A DNA stretch of 64,000 bases from Rhea pennata (lineage: Eukaryota > Chordata > Aves > Rheiformes > Rheidae): the NCBI RefSeq assembly GCF_028389875.1, contig NC_084665.1, positions 124,915,602 to 124,979,601 on the forward strand, given 5' to 3'. Numbering within the stretch: the stretch's first letter is position 1; every line of letters starts with the position of its first letter. Positions 49,699 to 59,751 of this stretch are shown piece by piece. The position numbers and the translations under genes are program-made. The notes below the pieces were generated by a model. The model was not told the DNA's origin. It searched no databases and saw nothing but the letters and a program-made list of their open reading frames with translations.

Positions 49699-51792
49699 TA
49701 ATTAGATGCTTCTGTTAATTGTCAATTTTCCTATTTTATCATATGTGTTTTCCTCTGGATTGCAAAATGTTAAGATTGTGTAGACAGTTCCCAGTGAACT
49801 TCAGTGAACTGATATGAATTTCTTTGCCACATATGAGTTTTTTTCCTGTTGCCTTTATTAAGTATGGCTATTACTCTATGTCACTGAGTAGGAATATCCT
49901 GTACAGCCTCTTATAGTGCCTTCCACAGAAGTAGACCTTATAACTTTTCTGCAGTAGCTAGTTAAAAAGAAGAAAAAAAAGAATCGGTGAAAAAGACTTA
50001 TATATTTTGATGAAGCCAGAATACTTTAAGGAAAATGATGGATTTTTATGGAACAGTTTACCAAAGCCAAATGTGACTAGCAGGAAAGTTCTGCTAACTC
50101 TGTCTTTTCCCACTGTTCCATTCTAGTCCTGGGAAATGTTCCTGCTGAAATCCATAAGCTTTTCCACAAACTATTGGCTCTAGAAGAAATAGGTTCAAAT
50201 TTCCACATCACAAGAAGTGGAACAAGGATTTGAGCCATGACTCATGTTAATATTCAAGTCACACACCTTTGAGGCTTTTCACCGTCATGTCGTTTTCCAG
50301 AACCAGGTTTCACTCTGCTCTGCTAAATTGCTAATTCCATCCCATTTCATGAACTGGGATGGTTATGTTTACATTTTCTTTTATCCGTTTTCCAGTGTGA
50401 TGTGAAAAGTAACTTACAGCAACAATATTGCTAGGGACTTCCTAGCAGAAGCAGTTACAAGGTATAGTCAGAGCAATAAAACACACGATCACCCTTTGGG
50501 ACAAAGAGGGGAAGTATTATCAAGAGTATTATCAAGCAGAAAGGTTCTCTAAGGGAGAACTTTTGACTTCTGTCTTGACATAAATTTGAGGGTACAAAAT
50601 ATTTCTGAGATATCGGTGACTTCTTCCTTTTTCCAGGAGAAAGGCTCTTCTTAAAAGGAGAGCTTGAAAAACATCAATCATTTGGAAGTACAGAGGAAAT
50701 GATTGGAGAGCTACTGATGTAAGAGAAGGCACGGCCCTCACATCAGAGCAATTACAGTCTAGCAAGGCCTGAAATTATAACCATTTCAGAACACCAAAAC
50801 ATAGAGAATATGGCAAATTCAACAAACCTTTAGACAGGGAAAAGAGAAAGAGAGATTATTAAAAGAGTCTCCAAAATTATCATCAGTTTGTTACCCACAG
50901 TAGTAACTACCCTGAATTTGCCACAGAATGAAACAAACAAACAAACAAAACATTAAGGATAAAAATGGTGACCAACTTGAGACAGGTAGATCAGGTAGAT
51001 AGAGAAGACATCTCAGAAGATTACCTAATGAAGGGAAGAAAGTGTAAGAAAAATGAGAGTAGTCAAGTTGAGAAATGAAGGGATTGCACAAAAGAGTAAG
51101 ATAAATAAAGTAATAAGTTATTCTTCAAGTACTGAGGAGATACACAGAAAATAAAAAAGACCTCTAAGAGATGGCAGGAGCAATAGCCAGAAAAAGTAGC
51201 TTTTGCTTTCAAGAGAAGCCTGGCGGCAGGGAGGGGGTCTTTTTATTGCCTCAGTGTTTGCAGAAGTGAAGAGAGGACAGCTGCCACAGCCAGTCATCAT
51301 AGTCACCCCTAAGGGGCACAGTAGAGATGCTGGAAGAAATTAGGAATATGGTAATAAAAGGCACTGGCAAAACTACAGCTGTTTGTGAAGTTTGGAAAGG
51401 GAGAAATCCCAGAAGGGAAAGAGTGGAGCCAGGCTGGCTTTTCTGATGCAGGTGCCTAAAGGAGAGAGAAAAAGCTGGTAGGTAGCTTGAAAACACATCA
51501 GTTAAAATAAATGCCTTAAAGCAGGAGCATGTGAAAGTCCAAGACAAACCTGAGGCTGTTGTCAAGGAGAACCAGGTGGAGAGGCCTCTGTGGAGTGGGT
51601 ATAGTCCAAGTAGCAACGCAGGAAAGGGCCCAAGGCAGCCTCCCCAGTAGGATCTCCCCACTTCTACAAGCCTGAGCCAAGTGAGGCTGCTTTCTTGGGG
51701 TCTAGCTGGAGAGCAAGGACAGATGGGATGGGACACTCAGCAGCTCAGGAAGCTGAGGGGAAACATGGAGAAAATATTGAATGAGGACTATT
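48640..51792. other. Intergenic, no gene recognised
   Basis: It includes an A run at 49668-49694 and an (AAAC)n patch at 50934-50950. The minus-strand frame 51251-51736 (161 codons, Leu/Ser/Pro/Phe-rich) lies in a purine-rich + strand region and has no recognisable domain; such composition bias lengthens chance frames. Confidence 0.5.
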
Positions 51793-51824
<32 letters not shown>

Positions 51825-51853
51825 AAAGAAAGAAAGAAAGAAAGAAAGAAAAG
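51793..51853. repeat. (GA)n(GAAA)n purine microsatellite
   Basis: An A run, then GA repeats, then GAAA repeats. Confidence 0.95.
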
Positions 51854-54159
51854 GAGTAGCTCTGTGTAGAAAGTAATCCTGTGGTGGAATGGACAGGGTG
51901 TTTGAAGGAAAACAAGGCGATCACTTCCCCATACAGCCATCACAGGAGCTGCTGCTGGGTAGAAGTAACTGGACAGGGATGGAGACTACTATGAGGCCCA
52001 CATCCCCACTTGGCCATCAGCAAGCAGCAGCCAGGAGAGGAGAAAGAGGCTAAGGAAGATAAGGAAGGAGTAGGTGAACCAGGAAAAAAAAGAAAAAAAA
52101 AAGAAGAGGATTTCTTATTGACCCTTTTGAGAAAGGCCCTTGATGACAAACACAAGGAGAAGGGTCTGGCCAGGGGATGGATCACCCATGCTAACAGTCC
52201 AGGCTGTCTAGAAAGCCACAAGACAATGCAGTGGTGGTGAGCTCTCCCCTCCTAATGCTTGCGCAAAGTAGTATAAATGTCAGTCAATCCAAGTGAGCAT
52301 TTTTTGCAAGGCAATATTGACCAATATAAATCCCTTTGAACCCATCTCCACCCTTCTTTTCCTACTGACTGTGCATGATGCCAGGTATCTGGCTTGCAAT
52401 ACAGCTGCACTTGAGTCTTCATGAAAGTCTCAGCAAGCAGGACGTCTTGCTGCCATCAAAGAAATGGCTGGAGACAACAGTTATCTCCTTTAATTTTTGA
52501 CTAATATATTCACAGCATTTTAATTGCTTGCAAATGCATTTTCTCTGTCCCATTATGTTGCCTTTTGGCTGTTATGTTGAGACAGAATACAAATTTGCAA
52601 GGAGGAAGAAACATGGTGGTGCACATTAGAGAGATTAGCTATGCTTACAGGGAAGAGTAAAGGGCTGATTTTTTGCAGTACCCCAGGGGTGGAATCTCTG
52701 TCCATAAACTTGAGTTGAAGAGAGCCCCTCCAAAACGGCCCACCCTCACTGCCCACAGCAGCATCCTATGAACTGCTGTGTCAAATCTTCCTCTGCCTTT
52801 TCTTCCCCTCCTCCTTAGGAGAGAAAAGCAATGCATGACTATTACTTGTGGCCTCAAAATGACTTTTTAAGGGGGAACAAGAGCAAAGGGAAAAAAGTCT
52901 AGCCTTCAACCTTCTGAAAACATCCTAGTTGTGGTATCTTTTTGTTCCCCTCTGGATGTTTGTATGGTTTATCTGTTTACCAGTCTGGGATTGTCTCTGC
53001 CTGTTTGGGTGAGTATAAAGGTAGACACATAGGCAAGTAAGGAGATGCATGCCTGGAAGCACAGGTGGATACTCTGTGTGTGCCTGTGGCGGGGGGTCAA
53101 CAGCTCTCACGTCCTTCTCTCCATCCTGCAAAGCACCTCTGGGCTCCTCCCGGAGTTTTCCCTGCCGGAGTGAGGAGTTCAGAGGCTAGGGGAAAGCAGG
53201 AGAACTAGAAAAAAGCCTTTCGGGGTGGTGTTGGGGGGGGGAGAGACAAAAGGTTAGACAACAATAGCCCTTGTGCAGACAATGGGGCAGGAGCCCGGGA
53301 TGCACAAAGCCGCGCTGCCTTTGTTTTAGGCCGGCCGAGTCTCATAAGCCTCCAAACTTCAGGCACTGCGGAGGGCAAAAGAGGAAGAAAATACATATTA
53401 ACCAAAAAAACTGACCGCTATAGGGGGGCTTTTCTGTGAGTCCTCGGCACAAAACATTTTCAGGATGGACCCAGCTCCGGGAACATGCTGGCACTGAAGA
53501 CCCCAAGCTCCCTTTGAAGACCTGAGGTGCTCTCCGGCTCATTTAACATGCAGGAAAATCCAAGAGAAGTCGCCAGGAGTTTAGATCCAGCAAGGACCAA
53601 GTTTTGGTGACTCTCAGTGGAAAAACAGGGTCTTAAAAAGGAAAGAAAATAAACGGTCATGGGGCAGCCAGCCGAGCACAGAGGCTAAGGCAGGATGGGA
53701 GGAGGAAAGGGGGAAAAAGAAAAAGAAACAAATAAAAAGCTTCAGGTGGTGTCTAAATTCTAAATTCTAGGGAACATTTTTTGTTCAAACACCAGATGAA
53801 TGAGCTCTGTGAGCCCAGGGAGCCAGACGTCAAGCCCAGATTCTGTCCCTGCAGCAGCACCAGCCACTTCGCACACTTTAGTGAACTACCAGGGAAATGG
53901 AGATGATCCCAGAGAGAGGGAGAGGGTGTTTATTTATTTATTTATTTATTATTCCTTCCAGCAGCCCAGACTGCCTTTCCCAGCTTTCTATTCTTAAAAA
54001 CAAACAAACAAACAAAAAAGGCCGTTGTAGCCCAAGAGCAGAAGTAAACCTGGGGCAGGGGACCACGCTGGGGTAAACAACGTGCCCAGCCACAATGAAA
54101 CTCAACGCCAAGAGTCTGTCTGCTGTGACCATCAGCTTCTGGCGCTGGGCTGGAAAACC
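51854..54159. other. Upstream flank of TFAP2D, no exon recognised
   Basis: The base composition rises from AT-rich towards mixed. It includes a G run at 53231-53242, a (TTTA)n run at 53929-53950 and an (AAAC)n patch at 53999-54016. The Lys/Glu-rich + frame 52010-52240 is driven by purine runs. Several overlapping short minus frames at 53205-53660 look like chance. Confidence 0.5.
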
Positions 54160-54260
54160 AGAAAGCTCCCAATTAACTTTCCTCAAAGAATTTCGTCGGG
54201 AGCAATTAATAAGTGCTCTGCAGTTTGACTCGCTTTATTAATTGGATTGCGGGGGGGAGT
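54160..54260. promoter_or_regulatory. Homeodomain-motif-rich AT block upstream of TFAP2D, candidate proximal enhancer
   Basis: Within 100 bases lie CCCAATTAAC (54168-54177), CTCAAAGAAT (a TCF/LEF-like CTTTGAG on the reverse strand), GCAATTAATAAG (54203-54214) and TTTATTAATTGGATTG (54234-54249). Three ATTA/TAAT clusters thus stand in an otherwise GC-rich flank, about 2.9 kb upstream of the start codon. This pattern suits a conserved developmental enhancer. Conservation and activity were not tested. Confidence 0.35.
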
Positions 54261-55153
54261 AGGGGAGTTAGAAGCCTGCACAACGCGAATGGGCTATATG
54301 ATTTTTAAGGTCTGCAAGCGAAGCTAACAGATGGAACTGACCAGTAACGTGCATATGGCAAGCCGGGTTTCGTATAAACTTTCCCCCCAAACAAAACGAT
54401 TTTGGTGGCTTTGTTGTTGTTTGAAGCGAAGTTCGGGCTCCGAGCTGGCTGGTGTTGTGGCTGTGGGTTTGTCTGGGTCGTGCGTGCGTGGGGAAAGGGG
54501 GGAGGGAGGGCCTGGGCAAAGGAAGGGGGGAGAAGGGCCGGGGAGGGAGTGATTTTTTGCAGAAGACGGGTCTCTTGCAGAGAGGTGATGTCCTGCTAGC
54601 TCGGCAAGCGAGCTGTAAAGGCAGCGGCCCCTGGTCCCGGAGGTGTCCCCCCCCCTTCAGCCTCCAGCCCTGCCCGTGGGGCTGAACTGCCCCTCCGAGC
54701 CACCACGAAGGTCCTAGGGTGCAGATAAAAGCCCCAAGAAACCGACAGGGTCCTGCCCCATCCTCACCCAAACCTCCTAGTTTTCCAAATAATTCAGCAG
54801 AGGGACAAGGTGTCCTGTGGAGACGGTTGCTTTCCTCCTCGAAAGGAAAGGGGTCTTTTCCCCGTGGCGGGAGTGTGTACTCAAGATATCTTAACGTTTT
54901 TTGGTTGGGTCTGAGCCGTCTTCGTCGAGCCCGGGGTGGCTGCAGGCACCACTGGCTGGACGCCAACAGAGTTTGCCTGTTGCTGTGTGCTGCTTCTCTC
55001 AGCTGTCACGATCTTGAGGTGTTCCAAACTGCATGCGAATTTGGAAAAGTTCCTAGACATTTTTAAAATACGTATTGGGAAGAAATATTTGTTATTTCAC
55101 TAGAGACATCAGAGCAATCATTGTAGGAAATACGAAAGGAAAAAATATAAATT
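54261..55153. other. GC-rich TFAP2D upstream flank with G-quadruplex-prone run
   Basis: The + strand at 54491-54552 has many G runs (GGGGAAAGGGGGGAGGGAGG and similar) that could form G-quadruplexes. A 232-codon minus-strand frame (54268-54966) covers the same C-rich strand. Its composition is that of a translated GC-rich flank, and no domain is recognised. Confidence 0.5.
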
Positions 55154-55392
55154 ATTTCCTTCTTTTTCTTCCTTCCTCCCCTCCTTCCTTCCCTCTTTCC
55201 TTCCTTCCCGCCTTCCTTCCTTCCCTCCCTTCTTTCTTCTTTCCTTCCCTCCCTCCTTCCCTCCTTCCTCCCTCCTTCCTTCCTTCCCTCTCTCCTTTCT
55301 TCTTTCCTTCCCTCCCTCCTTCCTTCCTTCCCTCCCTCCTTTCTTCTTTCCTTCCTTCCCTTCTTCCTTCCTTCCCTCCTTCCTTCCTCCCC
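55154..55392. repeat. Long polypyrimidine (CCTT)n-type tract
   Basis: About 240 bases of nearly pure C/T on the + strand, built of CCTT, CCCTC and TTTCTT units. The read-through frames on either strand are repeat translations. It lies about 1.8 kb upstream of the TFAP2D start codon and is complementary in type to the purine tract at 47847-48095. Confidence 0.95.
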
Positions 55393-55839
55393 ATTATCCT
55401 CCTACTTCCCGTTCTTCATTAAGAAGGAGAGGAAAAGCCACCACTCTGCCGAGATGGGCACCCTAATGCAGCGCTGGGGAGGCAGAAAGTGTTTGCTGCT
55501 GACCCCTGTGCACGCCTGGATAATCGCACTTTCCCGTTTCAGACAATGCATTTCAATTCTGGTCGTGTGCCTTTGTCCATTTGTATAAAGAAACGAGGGT
55601 TGAATGACAGGTCCTGTTAGCCTGCATGAACAGATACCAATAAATCCTCCCAAAACCTGGACCTTAAAAAAATAAGGAAAAAAAAAGGGGGGGGGAGCCA
55701 CATGCCTATTTGCCTGCGGCTTATTATTAAGACACCTTCGCAGCTTAAACACTTAAAAGCGAACCGAATTAAATGGCAATTAAAAGCAAGTTACACCCTC
55801 TCCTCTCTGCAGTCTTTATCATTTGTGGAAGCTCGCCTT

Positions 55840-56050
55840 CAGCAGAGCCAGCCCGGCGGGAAATGCCATTTGGCCGGGCCGACGTCGCCGAGGCGGCCAC
55901 CGCGCCCAGCTCGCGGGGGGCGGGCGGCGCCTCCGCGCAGCCCCGCGCAGCTCCGCGCGGAGCCGGAGCCCGCGGGGCAGCTGCGGAGCCGTCGCGGGTT
56001 GGCAGCTCCGCAGCCCCAAATTCCTAAGTAACGCGAGCCCTCGGGTCTGC
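55840..56050. promoter_or_regulatory. CpG island, likely TFAP2D promoter-associated
   Basis: A dense CpG block includes GGCCGGGCCGACGTCGCCGA (55871-55890), several GCGCGC-like words around CTCCGCGCAGCCCCGCGCAG (55930-55949) and GAGCCGTCGCGGGTTGGCAG (55986-56005). It lies 1.1-1.3 kb before the start codon of TFAP2D, in line with a CpG-island promoter or 5' non-coding exon. All six frames are open over parts of it, as expected for GC-rich DNA. The transcription start itself cannot be placed. Confidence 0.55.
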
Positions 56051-57156
56051 AACCCGGTGTTACGCAGCCTCCACCGCTGAAACGTAGCGGCACTTACAAA
56101 TTTGGAAGGGAAAATAGCTAAGAAGGTGTTCAGTCACCTTCATTCCCTTCCTTTCTGCCCCCCCCTCTTATATATACATACAACTCTTTAGGTCTGTACG
56201 TATATTATGTATAATTCCATATAGTATGTCACTGCAGTGATACTTTGTGATCTCACCCTAGTTTTATGTTTGAAAAAACTATTTAAAGAAGCTCGTAAGA
56301 GAGCATATTACGAGGCTTTACCAGCAGGTTGGAGTGTGGGGTGGACTTAAATTCGATGTAAATTCAAGGGTACAAAAAAAAAACAACAAAAAACCCCAAA
56401 AAACTAGAACAAAAATCAAAAACAAAACAAACCACGGAGTTTTCATTTAGAAAAAAAAAAAAAAAACACTTAAACGGACACACATACAAATGTGCATTCT
56501 TAGATACTGGTCAATATTTAAAAGCAGTATAATCAACAGGAAGGAGCACTTACCTATTGAAAAGGACGGGTTTAATAATATATATTAATATATATTAGCT
56601 CTATGTCTTCCCAATAAAATGTATACAAAATACCCCTTTCGATCAGATTAGCTCCCACATTAGTCTGGGTAAGAAAAAGCATTCTAAAGAGTGGAGGAGA
56701 AAAATGTATAAAAATGTTGAAAGAACCTACAGTTCCTTATTAGGCGAAGATACAATATTTATTCCTTGTCTCCTGGGATGAAGCTCCTCTATCTATTGTC
56801 CTCCCAGTTCTCAGTGCTGATGCTTAATTTTCAAAACTTCTATATTACCAAGGGACCTACGACATCAGCCAAAGAAATACCCAGCAAGTACAAAATCTGA
56901 TCCAGGGAGCAGCTTTTGTGCAGAGGGAAAATTTTGTTCCTACAGGTTTTTAAGGAGGTGCATGGAAAAGCGAGAGATCTGATCTATGCAGATACATTGC
57001 AAATTCTCTCTGTTTGTAGAGATTTTTTTTCTAGAAAAAATTGGAGAAATACATGAACTTTGGATTTTTTAAATTTTATTTTTTTTTCAATTTGGAGAGA
57101 GGATTTTTTTTTCCAGAGTTTTTTTTCTTTTTTTATTTTTTTCGGAGAACCAAAAA
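56051..57156 (+). other. Presumed TFAP2D promoter / 5' UTR region
   Basis: AT-rich sequence lies between the CpG island and the start codon. A TATAAAA string occurs at 56707-56713, but nothing proves it is used. A/C-rich runs lie at 56372-56466 and T-runs just before the start codon (57064-57140). An ATG at 57053 opens an overlapping upstream frame if the transcript begins before it. Confidence 0.4.
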
Positions 57157-57195
57157 ATGTCAACTACCTTTCCAGGTCTCGTCCACGATGCAGAG
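57157..57195 (+). CDS. TFAP2D: TFAP2D coding exon 1 (codons 1-13)
   Basis: It encodes [13 protein letters not shown]. The start codon has A at -3 (AAAAAATGT), an acceptable initiation context. The exon ends in phase 0 at GAG followed by the donor GTATTT. The donor is immediately followed by a TG-rich repeat (57200-57299). An ATG at 57053 upstream opens an overlapping out-of-frame ORF. Confidence 0.93.
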
Positions 57196-59719
57196 GTATT
57201 TTGTGTGTGTGAGTGTGTGCGTGTGTGTGTGTGCGCGTGTCTGTGTATGTGTGTGTGCGTGTGTGTGCATATGTGTGTGTGTATGTGCCTGTGTGGTTGT
57301 TTCCATTTTTTTTAAATCCATATTGGACCGTTACATTTAATTATAATCCGGCTTCTGAGATAACTTAAAGAAGTATAGAGAGAAAATTCGTTATGACATC
57401 TGTCGCCAGAAAGGGCAACTCATTACCACGTTAAAACCGTTGCCAGAACGAAAATCAGAATAATACCCCTAATAATATAATGAAGTGGAGGGAAATCACC
57501 AGCTCGCCAGGAATAGGGAGTTCTCGCTAAAAAAACAGGACTCCCCTTTTCTTTCAATGCACAGGAAAAGGAGGGGGAAATTTTGGATCTGATTCGTTAT
57601 TTTAAAAAAGAAAGAAAAATAGGGGTTCAAAAAAAAAAGGGAAGGGAAGAGAGAAAGGCGAGCAGGCGGCGAAGCTTTCTCAATGTGTAACGCTCTAACA
57701 TAGGGTCGGGACTTGTGTGTATTCTCGTTAGTTTCTTCTGTTTGATGACTTTTTGTGTCAGCCCCAGATATTACAGCTGTGATCAGGAGGTGGATGGATA
57801 GATGGATGGATGGACAAATAGATAGATAGATTTTTTTTTTCAGTGCGTGGATTTCTTTCGCTTGACGGTATTAAGGGCAGGCTGGGCTGTTTATGATTTT
57901 TTGAACAGACCTTTATGGCACCAGCCCAAGGTAGGAAAGGAGCTTTTGTTGCTGGGGTTGCAGCTCGCAGGCTTAGACGCTTCTGAAGGGCGAGAAGCGA
58001 TGCAGGACAGCGTGCTTGGAAGACCAGTACCCGGGGTTTTAAATGACAAACCTCCAGTTTTTGGGTCTTCTTTTCACTTCTTCCTTTCAGATACGTCACG
58101 ATGGATCAAACAGTTACCGCTTGATGCAGCTGGGATGCCTGGAGTCTGTGGCCAACTCGACCGTCGCCTATTCCTCCTCGTCTCCGCTCACTTACTCTAC
58201 CACAGGCACCGAGTTCGCCTCCCCGTACTTCTCCACTAACCACCAGTACACCCCCCTCCACCACCAGTCCTTCCACTACGAGTTTCAGCACAGCCACCCG
58301 GCCGTCACCCCTGACGCCTACTCCCTCAACTCCCTGCATCACTCGCAGCAGTACTACCAGCAGATCCACCACGGGGAACCCACCGACTTCATCAACCTGC
58401 ACAATGCGCGGGCGCTCAAGTCCTCCTGCCTGGATGAGCAGAGGAGGGAGCTGGGCTGCTTAGATGCTTACCGCCGCCACGACCTGTCTCTTATGAGCCA
58501 TGGGTCCCAATATGGGATGCATCCAGATCAAAGACTCCTGCCAGGACCAAGCCTCGGGCTTGCAGCCTCGGGAGCAGACGATTTGCAGGTAAATAGCGTG
58601 CGAGCTCCTTCCAAGGCACCTTCTTCTCCCCTCCCCCTGTTTTGCCCCCCCCCCCCCCGCGCACCCTCCCCGTTTTCCTCTGCTCAGAATAGCTCTCATG
58701 TAGCTCATACAAAGAAGCGATAGATTCACCCCAAATCCAGTCCAGAGCCCTTCCCCTTCAGAATAAGAACAATAAAAATGTGTGTGTGGGGAAAAAAAAG
58801 TAGTCTTTCTTGGCCAAAAAAAAAAAAAAAAAAGGAAAAAAAAAAAATCGCGTCTGACTTCACAGCGTAGCTTGTGTCTCTGTTTAGACGGAGACCATGG
58901 GATTCGTCAGGAGATTTCGGGGTGTGTGTGTGCGCATTACCCTAATCAGAGTCATTAGTGGTAGAAACCAAACCACACCAAACGCACCTTCTCGCTCTTC
59001 TTAAACTTTTCCTTTCTTTCGGCCATCGCACCCGTTTGAATAACTTGCACTGACAGAGCAGGCAAATGTGCTAAGGAAGGGATGAATTGGAGAACAGAAA
59101 AAGACAAGTCAAAAAAAGAAAAATCTGCTTTTCCACACGTATAAAAAGCAAATCTTCCGTTGAACGCTAAGGCATGAAGTAGGGAAGAAATAAACTGGAG
59201 CAAGCGTTCGTCAGAAATATTCAAAATGGTAAAAATCCCTCGCAATGTCAAATCTAGATATTAATAGGGAGAGATACAAATAGATGAGGTTGATTTCTTC
59301 TATTTCTCTATCCATCCATTTGTCGTCTCCTCCCTAATGGGAAACTGGACCCGACAAAAACCTCTCTTTCTTGTACTACAACCTGACTTCTGTCCGCTCA
59401 AAAATCCTTTCTCCATCAACTAAAAATTCACCGCTGGTAAATTCAGCCGATGCTTTAACTGAAAATTGTTTTCAGAAATAAAAACATCATCCTCCTGTAA
59501 ATAGCGATCATTTCGGAAAGCTCTCCCAAATCAAGCTCAAACCTTCCTTCTTCCGACGAACTGAAAAATCGAAGGCTCCCAAATTTGGTCGTATTTACTG
59601 TACTTTCTCTCCCCTCCAGTTTCGCTCCCATTCACACAAAGCCGGCTCTTTCCAAAGACAGGTAGGAGTCAAAATCTCGGGAAATCCCGAAGTTTCTAGA
59701 ACTAAGAAAGCTTTATTCC

Positions 59720-59751
<32 letters not shown>

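Noticed and set aside
51251-51736. 161-codon minus-strand frame
   Set aside because: The opposite strand is purine-rich, giving a biased Leu/Ser/Pro/Phe composition; no domain, no splice context.
55075-55422. 115-codon Ser/Leu/Pro/Phe-rich frame and its minus-strand partner
   Set aside because: Translation of the CCTT-type tract.
58589-58723. Extension of TFAP2D exon 2 by 45 codons
   Set aside because: A good CAG|GTAAAT donor lies at 58588/58589 and the following Pro-rich residues do not fit AP-2 delta, while exon 3 joins in frame.
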